Origin: JAAXVQ01 sp964604705
GTDB taxonomy: Bacteria; Oederibacteriota; JAAXVQ01
Direction: 5' to 3'
Assembly (NCBI GenBank): GCA_964604705.1
Contig: CAZSAP010000015.1
Span: 1 to 64,000 of the forward strand
DNA length: 64,000 bases
Positions 1 through 7,800 of this stretch are shown here, piece after piece. Both the position numbers and the translations under genes were made by a program. The first letter of the stretch is position 1. Every line of letters starts with the position of its first letter. Below the pieces are notes generated by a model. The model ran no database searches and was not told the DNA's origin. It was given only the letters and a program-made list of their open reading frames with translations.

Positions 1-345
1 GCCACGCCTTGTACTTTGCTTCCACCCTCGGCTACGGTGCTCGCCTGGTTCGCCTTTACATTTCCACCCAAACCTAAGTTCGTATTCGTTCCGCCTGCAG
101 CCGCATTGATCGCCACGCCTTGTACTTTGCTTCCACCTTCGGCCACGGTGCTGGCTTGATTTGCTTTTACATTTCCACCCAGGCCTAAGTTCGTATTCGT
201 TCCGCCTGCGGCCGCATTCATCGCCACGCCTTGTACTTTGCTTCCGCCTTCAGCTACGGTGCTGGCTTGGTTGGCTTTCACATTGGTGCCTATACCCACA
301 TTGGTCACCTGGGCGTTGGATACCGAATTCAGAACCACGCCTTGG
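1..345 (-). repeat. Tandem 111-bp coding repeats
   Basis: At least three nearly identical 111-bp units lie head to tail. The anchor gccacgcct occurs at 1, 112 and 223 on the plus strand, and a diverged copy follows. Each unit encodes one 37-residue repeat of the secreted protein. The near-identity of the C-terminal units against the diverged N-terminal ones suggests recent expansion or gene conversion at that end. The array runs off the left edge, so its copy number is unknown. Confidence 0.9.
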
Positions 346-962
346 ACCTTGCTCCCGCCCTCGACCCGGGTGCTGGCTTGATTGGCCACCACTTTGTTGC
401 CCACGCCTACGTTGGTCACGGTCTCGCCGGAAATCGAGTTGATCACCACACCCTGAACCGTACTGTTCATTGCTTGAGTGCTCCCTTGGTTGGCCACCAC
501 TTTGTTGCCCACACCCACATTCGTGATGGTCCCGCCGTTGACCGTATTGACAATCACACCCGCGGCCTTGCTTCCGTCCAACGCCGCGGACGCTTGATTG
601 GATATGGATTGATTTCCCACGGCCAAATTGGTCAGTTGCGAGGCTTGCGATTGATTGACCATGACCGCTGCACTCTTGCTGTCCTTCATATACGTAGAGT
701 TCATGTTGGCGATATTTTTATTGCCCGCAGCGATATTGACCTTGCTCTTCGACTTGCCTTGATTGATATTTGCCCCGCTCAGCGTACTGTTTTTCAGTTT
801 CACGGAATCAAGGTTGGCGGCATTCTCGTTCCCCACTCCGGCATTCACCGCCCCGTCTTCTTTGTTGTCATTGACCACAAGTCCGTTAATGGCGGACTCC
901 GCAAAAACCCCGACCGGTTGAAAAAAATTCAGAGAAAGAACAAGTACGATATATCGTTTCAT
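1..962 (-). CDS. Secreted repeat protein, functional-amyloid-like (partial, C-terminus outside window)
   Basis: This reading frame has no stop from the ATG at 962 to the window edge (320 codons visible). A GAGGGGG ribosome site lies 5 nt upstream of the ATG. Residues 1-21 form a signal peptide ending VFA before ESAING. The mature part is a regular array: the motif N-x-[GA]-x-G-N or a close variant begins at residues 40, 76, 112, 148, 184, 221, 258 and 295, so the period is 36-37 residues. The best units read NVGVGNKVVANQ, followed by about 24 Ser/Gly/Val/Asn-rich residues. The last units are near-identical in DNA too (111 bp period). The G-x-G-N-x-(A/V)-x3-Q pattern recalls curlin repeats, and the 37-residue length recalls FapC repeats. 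An extracellular amyloid or adhesin is an inference; no assembly partner gene is visible. Confidence 0.8.
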   Translation of the reverse strand, partial: MKRYIVLVLSLNFFQPVGVFAESAINGLVVNDNKEDGAVNAGVGNENAANLDSVKLKNSTLSGANINQGKSKSKVNIAAGNKNIANMNSTYMKDSKSAAVMVNQSQASQLTNLAVGNQSISNQASAALDGSKAAGVIVNTVNGGTITNVGVGNKVVANQGSTQAMNSTVQGVVINSISGETVTNVGVGNKVVANQASTRVEGGSKVQGVVLNSVSNAQVTNVGIGTNVKANQASTVAEGGSKVQGVAMNAAAGGTNTNLGLGGNVKANQASTVAEGGSKVQGVAINAAAGGTNTNLGLGGNVKANQASTVAEGGSKVQGV

Positions 963-1107
963 AATGCCCCCTCGGAACAAAGTATAAATTTTTATTGTGA
1001 AAACCCCATTGGAACCGGCTAAGTGAGCCACTTTGCTAAAAAATGAAGATACTGGTTAACTTAAAAAAAGCAGAAACGTAAGCGAGTGTACAGAGTTACA
1101 TTGCAGA

Positions 1108-1800
1108 TTATGCTACTACAGGATCATGTTCCCCGGCATCGGCAAAACCTTTTTTACGAAGTAAGCACGATTCACAACGATCGCACGGACGACCTTCAGG
1201 TGTTGGGTTGTAACATGACGAGGTTTTGGAAAAATCCACATTCAGCTCACGCCCCAGCCGAACAATCTCCGCCTTGGAGAGATGCAGCAGGGGAGCCGCG
1301 ATGCGCAGCTTCCATCCGTCTTGTACTCCGCCTTTGGTGGCCAAATCCGCCAGCCGTTCAAAGGCCTCAAAATACTCAGGGCGACAATCCGGATACCCTG
1401 AGTAATCCACGGCATTGGCCCCAATAAAGACCGCCTGGGCATTTAAGACTTCAGCCCACGCCAGCCCCAGGGAGAGAAAAATAGTATTGCGCGCAGGAAC
1501 ATAGGTGGCCGGAATCCCGTCAGCGCCTATCTCGTCCCGGGCATCGGGAACCGGCATGGCCGAGGTTAGGGCCGATCCGCCAAAGGTGCGCAGATCCACG
1601 GTAACCACTTTGTGCTCCACCGCACCCAGGGATTCGGCCACCGCCCGGGCGCGCTCAATCTCCACCCGATGCCGTTGCCCGTAGTCAAAGGTCAGCGCAT
1701 ACGTGGCAAACCCTTCACGCTGCGCGTACGCCAGCGTCACGGCGGAGTCCAAACCGCCCGAGAGCAACACCACTGCTTTTTTATGTTCGATATCTTTCAT
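1108..1800 (-). CDS. queC: 7-cyano-7-deazaguanine synthase QueC
   Basis: QueC makes preQ0 from 7-carboxy-7-deazaguanine, ammonia and ATP, on the path to queuosine in tRNA. The protein has 230 residues, normal for the family. The N-terminal PP-loop SGGLDSAVTLAYAQ binds ATP. The C-terminal CYNP...PCDRCESCLLRKKGF carries the four zinc-binding cysteines. I start at the ATG at 1800, which has AAGGATG about 10 nt upstream; an in-frame TTG at 1827 lacks a site. No other queuosine gene is in the window, so it appears to be a single-gene unit with its own promoter at 1836-1864. Confidence 0.95.
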   Translation of the reverse strand: MKDIEHKKAVVLLSGGLDSAVTLAYAQREGFATYALTFDYGQRHRVEIERARAVAESLGAVEHKVVTVDLRTFGGSALTSAMPVPDARDEIGADGIPATYVPARNTIFLSLGLAWAEVLNAQAVFIGANAVDYSGYPDCRPEYFEAFERLADLATKGGVQDGWKLRIAAPLLHLSKAEIVRLGRELNVDFSKTSSCYNPTPEGRPCDRCESCLLRKKGFADAGEHDPVVA

Positions 1801-1835
1801 GAATACGTTTACATCCTTATCCGTCAATGCGGCGC

Positions 1836-1864
1836 ATTATACGCTTTCTTATTCGAGCATCCAA
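1836..1864 (-). promoter_or_regulatory. Probable sigma-70 promoter of queC
   Basis: On the minus strand the sequence reads TTGGAT, 17 nt, TATAAT. The -10 is consensus and the -35 matches three of six positions. Predicted transcription would start near 1829, about 30 nt before the queC ATG. Confidence 0.5.
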
Positions 1865-1903
1865 TTTTTTTCTCACGGATTTAGCGACATCCATCCCAAA
1901 AGC

Positions 1904-1934
1904 AAAACCCTCGCGAGTTTTCTGCGAGGGTTTT
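1904..1934 (-). terminator. Intrinsic terminator after the PorV-like gene
   Basis: Perfect 11-bp arms AAAACCCTCGC and GCGAGGGTTTT enclose a 9-nt loop. T-rich sequence follows on the minus strand, and the hairpin sits 28 bp past the stop codon of the 1962-2903 gene. The A/T ends of the arms would let it work in both directions. Confidence 0.85.
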
Positions 1935-1961
1935 AAAACGGGTGGGTAATCAAAAAATGCG

Positions 1962-2903
1962 TTAGAACAACACGCCAAAACTTATTTGATGCATCAAGCC
2001 CAATACACCGAACGAAGAAATGGCGTAGTCCAAATAGGTCTTTTCGCCACGTGCACCGATGCCCAAGGAGAGCCCGCCCACACCACCTAGCTCCGAACGC
2101 GTCTTGTTGACGTATCCGGCGCGCAACGCCAGAAAACTGTACTGGTACTCGGTCCCCACATGCGGTGTGATCAAGGCGCTCCCTTGGCGTGAGTAATCCA
2201 TGTCCGCGGAGAGTGTCCAGCGATCATCCTCGACAAATTGAAAGGGCAATGCCACCTGAGCCCCGGCCCGAACCGTCAGGGGCAGAGAATACCCCGCCAC
2301 TCCGGAGCCCACGTTCTGCAAGGCCACACCGATCATCATTTCGTCCTTGGTGGTCGCCCACTGCATGCCCACATCCCCAGCCCAGGCTGTGTACAGATGT
2401 CCCAAAATTTCATTCCGATAATATTTGGCCACTACGCCCATGGTCAGTCCAGATGCCACCTTGTGTCCATAACCCAGCGAAAGCAACCACGTGCCCGGAT
2501 GAAAGGTGCCGGTCACTTGTGGAACCGAATCCACTTCCTCGGTTTGCTCCAAGGTCCCGTAGTTCACATACACGGCTTGTACACCCAACCCTCCGTTGGT
2601 GCCAATGGGTTGAACATACGCCAATTGTTCCAGTGAGGTATCCTGAAGATAAAAGGAATGCATGCCCTCCAGCTGCGGCATGCCGGAGCGCCCCAACCCC
2701 GCCGGATTCCAGGACAACGAGCCCACCCCCAACGCCGAAGCCACGCAGGCACCGCCCCGGCCTACGTCGCGCGCGCCCAACTCCAGGCGCATCTCCGGAG
2801 CCCCGCTCCTGCCTGTATCCAAATCGGTTTGATCCGCCCAACCGGGCAACACCGCGGCCAGAATCAAGCTTGCTGCCATCCACACGCCGGTCGTATGTTT
2901 CAT
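1962..2903 (-). CDS. PorV/PorQ-family outer-membrane beta-barrel protein
   Basis: 313 residues with a signal peptide (about 1-23, ending GWA). Early in the mature part are GARDVGRGGA and LSWNPAGLGR, which match the S-x-x-WNPAG signature of PorV/PorQ-type barrels. Alternating hydrophobic strands follow to a C-terminal Phe. In type IX secretion PorV helps release cargo at the outer membrane, but many relatives have no assigned role. It begins 12 bp after the stop of a gene whose product carries a type IX style C-terminal domain, with GGGGGA upstream of its ATG, so the two look co-transcribed. Function as a cargo shuttle is inferred from that pairing. Confidence 0.8.
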   Translation of the reverse strand: MKHTTGVWMAASLILAAVLPGWADQTDLDTGRSGAPEMRLELGARDVGRGGACVASALGVGSLSWNPAGLGRSGMPQLEGMHSFYLQDTSLEQLAYVQPIGTNGGLGVQAVYVNYGTLEQTEEVDSVPQVTGTFHPGTWLLSLGYGHKVASGLTMGVVAKYYRNEILGHLYTAWAGDVGMQWATTKDEMMIGVALQNVGSGVAGYSLPLTVRAGAQVALPFQFVEDDRWTLSADMDYSRQGSALITPHVGTEYQYSFLALRAGYVNKTRSELGGVGGLSLGIGARGEKTYLDYAISSFGVLGLMHQISFGVLF

Positions 2904-2915
2904 GGTGTCGTCCCC

Positions 2916-4934
2916 CTATTTCGCGATCGCAACTTTTTTGAATACATCCACCCATACGCGCCCGCCATGTCCTACAACCTTGACGTGGCAGAAGTAAATT
3001 CCAGAAGGAATGGAGGCTGCATCCCAAACGGTTTTCAATATCTCCTGGGGTTGACCAACGCGTTCCTCGGTAATTCCCGCTACTTTTTCACCGGTCAGTT
3101 TGAATACATCCAGATTTACAGTGACAGCGCCTTCGGCCAGGTAACCGAAGGTGACCTTGTCAAACGCGGGGTTGGGATAGGCCAAGGTCTCACGCTGTTG
3201 GACCCAGGGGGTGATGGTGGAGGTTACGGTAATCGTAGGCGTCGGAGCTGTGCCGTAGGCAAACAATGCAAACTCAGATACTTCCACAGTCGCTCCCGCA
3301 GGCCCTTCAACGATCAAGAGCAGGTTAAAGTCACGCACACCGTTCCAGGTAATTCCATTGGCTGCGGCCATGGCCACTGGGTATTCAAACACATACTCGC
3401 CGATCAAACTGGAAACCGGACAAGCATCCACATACGCTTTGTCCCTGCTTGTTTCTTGAACCCCAATTTTCCACTTGGCGCCCGGTGAAACACTCTTCAC
3501 ATCAATGCGGATGTATTTGTACCGATCCACATCCGCTCTTACAGCCGGTGCCATAACCACACCGTACTTGGCTTCAGCCGTCCGCGATAAATAAGCATAT
3601 CCGTTGGTGTATGAATATCGAATATACATGTTCTTTCCGGAGTCAGCGCCTTCATCCAACCACAGATCGGGTTTTTCATTGGGTGCGCCACGACCGCCCG
3701 GCACCAACTCAAAGGTTGTATTCCAGGCCGAATAAACCTCCGGAGTGGCTGTCGGCGTGGGAGGAATTCCATTGCTGTAAATCCGAATGTAATCAAGCAC
3801 CACATAGGCTCCAGGCTGCCCTTCGACAATAACCACAAACTGGAACGTATGTGTCAAATCTCCGGACCCGGTCTTAGCCCAACCCATGACATCCGCAAAA
3901 TTAAACGAATAGGCACCTATCGTTGTCTTGGATGCCGCTAAATCTTTATACGCACCTTGTCCTCCGATTTCCTGCACGCCCAACTTCCAGGCGGCGCCGT
4001 TTCCCACACTGATGACCCCTACTTCCACTTCTGAAAACCGCGACATATCGGCATATTTCGCAGGCGATGCAATTTTCCCCCAGGTGTCCGCGGCCGTGCG
4101 TGAAACCTTGACCCACGTGCTGTATGAATCCCCAACGTACGTGATGCGTGCCTTGTTGCCGGCCACATCCGTATCATCTTCCCAATTGGGCGGTTTGGCG
4201 CCAAAGGTTCCGGCAAAATGCTCCAACCACAAATTGGTCGTGACGGGAGTATTGGTTATTGTAAACGTGCTCGTGTTAGCAGGAGTAGGCGTGATGGTGG
4301 GTGTAAACGTAGGCGTCCCAGCGTAGGGCGTGGATGTGGGTGTATGCGTGGATGTAGGTGTATACGTCGGTGAGTTGGGGTTTGTGGTTGGGGAGGCGGT
4401 TGGTGAATTGGGAACAGCACCGTCAAAAATGCGTATGGAATCGATCACAATGGATCCGCCCGTGCCCTCAGCCACCAGTTGGATCCCCATATTTTTGGTT
4501 CCACTCCAACCACCGCTTAGGGCTGGAATATCAATGACATAGGTTCCTGCAGACGTTATGGCTGAAGCCGATACGTGCTCCTCCCATGGGGAGGGTATAA
4601 AGACACCCACTTTGATTCCACCGGAATTTACGGCCGAGACCACTATTTCGATTTTAGGATACGTTGTAACATCCACATTTTGGGAAAACGAAAGTACTTT
4701 GCCCCAAGTCTGCCCAGTGGTTACAGTTACATTGGCATACCCATCGGTCGCTGGGTAATACATCATGGCGTGAAACGATTGGTCATCGCCGTCGTCGTAC
4801 CATCCCGCCGGTTTGGCCCCTGGAGTCCCGGCGCCAAACCCCTGAGTCCAAAAATCCACCGCCCAGCCTGCCTGCACACCGGCCCAACCGACACACAGCG
4901 CCACGCTCAAAAACCGGAGTCCCCATCGCCGCAT
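2916..4934 (-). CDS. Secreted multidomain protein with C-terminal type IX sorting-like domain
   Basis: 672 residues. The start is the ATG at 4934, with GAGGTGG upstream and a signal peptide immediately after it (MRRWGLRFL...AGWA); an upstream in-frame ATG gives no signal peptide. Three related beta-sandwich-like blocks follow (about 25-190, 245-390, 400-560), each ending in a hydrophobic strand such as IVIDSIRIFDG or VVLDYIRIYSNG, as in galactose-binding or CBM-like folds. The first linker is a long Thr/Pro/Ser tract. The last 85 or so residues (YPNPAFDKVTF...SIPSGIYFCHVKV) match the FlgD-Ig/type IX sorting-domain pattern. No catalytic domain is visible, so a surface-attached glycan binder is the most I would infer. 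Confidence 0.75.
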   Translation of the reverse strand: MRRWGLRFLSVALCVGWAGVQAGWAVDFWTQGFGAGTPGAKPAGWYDDGDDQSFHAMMYYPATDGYANVTVTTGQTWGKVLSFSQNVDVTTYPKIEIVVSAVNSGGIKVGVFIPSPWEEHVSASAITSAGTYVIDIPALSGGWSGTKNMGIQLVAEGTGGSIVIDSIRIFDGAVPNSPTASPTTNPNSPTYTPTSTHTPTSTPYAGTPTFTPTITPTPANTSTFTITNTPVTTNLWLEHFAGTFGAKPPNWEDDTDVAGNKARITYVGDSYSTWVKVSRTAADTWGKIASPAKYADMSRFSEVEVGVISVGNGAAWKLGVQEIGGQGAYKDLAASKTTIGAYSFNFADVMGWAKTGSGDLTHTFQFVVIVEGQPGAYVVLDYIRIYSNGIPPTPTATPEVYSAWNTTFELVPGGRGAPNEKPDLWLDEGADSGKNMYIRYSYTNGYAYLSRTAEAKYGVVMAPAVRADVDRYKYIRIDVKSVSPGAKWKIGVQETSRDKAYVDACPVSSLIGEYVFEYPVAMAAANGITWNGVRDFNLLLIVEGPAGATVEVSEFALFAYGTAPTPTITVTSTITPWVQQRETLAYPNPAFDKVTFGYLAEGAVTVNLDVFKLTGEKVAGITEERVGQPQEILKTVWDAASIPSGIYFCHVKVVGHGGRVWVDVFKKVAIAK

Positions 4935-5113
4935 AATTCCACCTCGTCTTAGAGTCTGATCCATAGTATTAGATGGATTACCCATGGATTTCTATCATAC
5001 TTTTTCATTTATTTAGACTGAGCTGGGCTTGATTCCGTTTCGATCATTATATACCATATCGCGTTCTTTTAAAACGCTACTTTGTTTCAGGTATCCGGGT
5101 TTGACTTGATACA
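4935..5113. other. Intergenic gap, no clear feature
   Basis: 179 bp between alkaline phosphatase and the secreted multidomain gene. It is A/T-rich and presumably holds the promoter of the latter. A TATGATA at 4994-5000 on the minus strand could be a -10, but I see no good -35 and no strong hairpin. Confidence 0.4.
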
Positions 5114-6208
5114 TTATTTTGATTCAACAACAGCCATGAGCTTTTTTCCTAAATCCGCATTGGAATATACTCCCGCAAACCCCTGACTTCCGGCTCCTGC
5201 TGCAAATAAGGGAAGCATAATGCCTGAATGATCACGGCTGGAAAAGCGTACGTGCTGCTCAACTTTGGGCGAGGAGCCCGGAACCAGAAAAACAGCACCG
5301 GTCTCATGATCGGCCGTGACCACCAACAACGTGTCCGGGTGTGTCTGGACAAAGTTCCATGCGGCCTGAACCGCACCATTAAAATCACTTAATTCCGACA
5401 TCAAATCCCGGGTATCGTTTTGGTGACATGCCCAGTCGATCTGGGACCCCTCGATCATCAATACAAACCCTTTCTCCGAGCGAGCCGGTAGCCAGGCCAA
5501 CGCCTTGGTTGTTAATTCCGCGCTGGTAAACGAACGATGGTGGGCTTGGGGCAACGCTTCGGGAGCAAACATTCCCAAAATCGGCCTATCGGTGGCTTCC
5601 ACCCCAGATAATTCACCCACATCTTGAATAACCCAATATTTTTTCTTTTCCAGTTCCTGCAACAGATCCCGTTCGTCTTTCCTGCGACTTCCCTTTGCAA
5701 AGGCCGGGACAAAATACGCCCAACCTCCACCCAAGTACAAATCCAACCGACTCTCCGGCAAAAATTCGGCTATTTGCGCATATTGCTCCCGATGGGGGAC
5801 ATGCGCAAAGAAAGCCGCAGGGGTGGCATTGGTGATTTCACACGTGGTGATCATGCCTGTAGCCTTTCCATTTTCCTTGGCGTATTCCAAAAGCGTTTTC
5901 AAAGGTTTCCCGCCAGCGCTCCATGACACGGTTCCGTTTTTCACTTTATGCCCAGTGGCCAAAGCCGTAGCCGCAGCCGCAGAATCGGTCACCCAGCCGT
6001 CCTCGGGTTTGTTTTCCACCAGCCCAATGACGGGGAATTGCTTAAGTACGGAATCCGGATGTTCCTCCAGCATGGTGGTCACCTGTGCCAGCCCCATGCC
6101 GTCTCCAATCATAAAAATAATGTTTTTAATTTGGATGTCTTGGGCCTGCACGATAAGCGGAATCCACAAATACGCGAGAAGAACACAGCCTAGCCAATGT
6201 TTGTGCAT
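5114..6208 (-). CDS. Alkaline phosphatase, secreted
   Basis: 364 residues, PhoA superfamily. It hydrolyses phosphate monoesters in the periplasm. MIGDGMG holds metal ligands, VTDSAAAATALATG contains the nucleophilic Ser, GSQIDWACHQND and TADHETG carry further zinc ligands. I start at the ATG at 6208, preceded by GAGGTTATT and followed by a signal peptide (MHKHWLGCVLLAY...VQA). The longer in-frame start at 6265 places 19 charged residues before the signal peptide and is unlikely. It begins 40 bp after the previous gene's stop. No Pho-box is recognisable nearby. Confidence 0.93.
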   Translation of the reverse strand: MHKHWLGCVLLAYLWIPLIVQAQDIQIKNIIFMIGDGMGLAQVTTMLEEHPDSVLKQFPVIGLVENKPEDGWVTDSAAAATALATGHKVKNGTVSWSAGGKPLKTLLEYAKENGKATGMITTCEITNATPAAFFAHVPHREQYAQIAEFLPESRLDLYLGGGWAYFVPAFAKGSRRKDERDLLQELEKKKYWVIQDVGELSGVEATDRPILGMFAPEALPQAHHRSFTSAELTTKALAWLPARSEKGFVLMIEGSQIDWACHQNDTRDLMSELSDFNGAVQAAWNFVQTHPDTLLVVTADHETGAVFLVPGSSPKVEQHVRFSSRDHSGIMLPLFAAGAGSQGFAGVYSNADLGKKLMAVVESK

Positions 6209-6248
6209 AATAACCTCACACTTGTTTTTTCTAATAGTTCCCCTGAAC

Positions 6249-7733
6249 TCAAAACAGCGATCCATCGGGTGCCGTGAGAAACAGCTTGGTCGGACGATCC
6301 AATCGTGGCTCGGACGCCGGGAGATTCAGGATGCCCGAGGTTTGATACAAGCGGTCCTCCAATTCTTCACGCAACATGGACCCATGTAAATACGCACAAA
6401 AACTGGCATAAATCCCCTCGGACGTGCACAAGCCCAAACGCATCTCGCGGGCCCGGTTCACCACTTCACCCGGAAACGCCGCTGGGCGCGCCTCGGTAGG
6501 TTCATGCAACCGGTAATGGTTGAAAACCAACAAGCCCTTCCAAATGCGTCCGTCGGACTCTTGGGCAAAAATGGCGTGCCGCAGCAAGACCTGCAAATCG
6601 CCTGTTTCGGCTGGGCCGGAACGCCCGGCTGCATCCAACAACATTTTTCCGTGCCGGGTATGCAAAACCAGAAGCTCCGGAGCCGGCGGAAAAACCTTCA
6701 CCGTAAACTCCATCCGCCGCAACACTTCGGCCAAGGCCTGACGGAGGTTATCCCCATGTTCGTACAACAACGCTTTGCATCTCTGCAGCTCCCGGTAAGC
6801 ACGAAAACAACGTTTCTGCTCGCGTTCTGCTGCCTTGATGCGCCGCTGAGCCTCGTTGATGCGTTGTTCCAAAGACTCTTCCCCAGGAACATGAAACGCC
6901 TCGGCCCACTCGGGCATAACGCTCTTGGCCGGCAACCCTTTGGCTTCTTCCACCAACAAGTCAATGCCTTGCTCACGGGAAATCTTACTCGGCGGAGGAA
7001 GCAGGTGCAAATAATCGGAGATGAATTTGATCTTGGGCTCTTCGTGTTCACCTTCGCGTTGGCGTACCCCGAAACACAACGACGCCGCCAAGGGTTTGCC
7101 ATAACGATTCAAAGCCAGAGGCAGACTTTGCCAAAACACTTCTTCGTCCTCGGCCAGTTTGTCTTCGGCACGCAGGCGTTCTTCAATGTAGTTTAAATTG
7201 GCTGTGGGATTGATGTACCCTTCCCACCCGGTCACGTGACGCAGGTAATCCGCAAATTTGACATCCTCTTCGATGAGCATGCTCTCGCCGCGAATTTCCG
7301 TAAGGGAAAAGCCCAACGGGGACCACTTGAGGTTGGACCACTCGGGTTCCACCGAACCATCGGGAAAATACAAATACGAGCCAAAGGCTAAAAACGGCGC
7401 CAGAATGCAATACACTTCCCCGCCGGAGAGCATCAGGTCAAACACCTGCTGCCGCAAATTCAACAAACGGTCTTTATCGACACGCGTGAGTTTGACCAAA
7501 TTGACACGATCAAGGGATTCAAGGTTTAAGATCACAACATCAAAATCCGCGAGATTGGGAATCTCATCCAGCCAGCCGACGCAGGTCACCGTACGGCGTT
7601 GCGTGGAACCCACCACCAGCACGCGCTTGGCGCGGGAATCCAAGCGATAAAAATCCCGCGTCATCTCATCCAAACGCGCATCGGATGTTTCCGGCAACCC
7701 GGCTATGTTGACATGGCGAACCTTACCTTGCAT
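6249..7733 (-). CDS. Unrecognised 494-residue protein with nuclease-like C-terminal domain
   Basis: Start is the ATG at 7733 with AAGGAG 5 nt upstream; a GTG five codons earlier lacks a site. I do not recognise the family. The N-terminal third contains RVLVVGSTQRR and FDVVILNLES, like a small alpha/beta domain. Residues about 290-340 form a charged helix rich in Arg, Glu and Lys that is likely coiled coil. The C-terminal part (ALAEVLRRMEFTVKVFPPAP, LLVLHTRHGKMLLDA, WKGLLVFNHYRLHEP, RLGLCTSEGIYASF) has the strand order seen in restriction-endonuclease-like folds, but the acidic/Lys catalytic set is not clear. No signal peptide. It lies between argS and the phosphatase gene, with no defence genes around it. 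Confidence 0.6.
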   Translation of the reverse strand: MQGKVRHVNIAGLPETSDARLDEMTRDFYRLDSRAKRVLVVGSTQRRTVTCVGWLDEIPNLADFDVVILNLESLDRVNLVKLTRVDKDRLLNLRQQVFDLMLSGGEVYCILAPFLAFGSYLYFPDGSVEPEWSNLKWSPLGFSLTEIRGESMLIEEDVKFADYLRHVTGWEGYINPTANLNYIEERLRAEDKLAEDEEVFWQSLPLALNRYGKPLAASLCFGVRQREGEHEEPKIKFISDYLHLLPPPSKISREQGIDLLVEEAKGLPAKSVMPEWAEAFHVPGEESLEQRINEAQRRIKAAEREQKRCFRAYRELQRCKALLYEHGDNLRQALAEVLRRMEFTVKVFPPAPELLVLHTRHGKMLLDAAGRSGPAETGDLQVLLRHAIFAQESDGRIWKGLLVFNHYRLHEPTEARPAAFPGEVVNRAREMRLGLCTSEGIYASFCAYLHGSMLREELEDRLYQTSGILNLPASEPRLDRPTKLFLTAPDGSLF

Positions 7734-7800
7734 GCAGACTCCTTGCACGAACTGTTGATAGGAACAAGGCCTGCCTTGCCCCCATGCCCAACAGTCTTTA

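Noticed and set aside
1..345. CRISPR-like array
   Set aside because: The 111-bp units are contiguous coding repeats without unique spacers.
231..1022. Plus-strand open frame of 263 codons over the repeat region
   Set aside because: It is the complement of the secreted repeat protein. The minus-strand frame has a signal peptide, ribosome site and regular 36-37 residue repeats, while the plus frame reads as His/Arg-rich low-quality sequence.
6249..7733. Defence-system nuclease
   Set aside because: The C-terminal fold is only suggestive, and the neighbours are housekeeping genes with no methylase, helicase or toxin partner, so a defence call is not supported.
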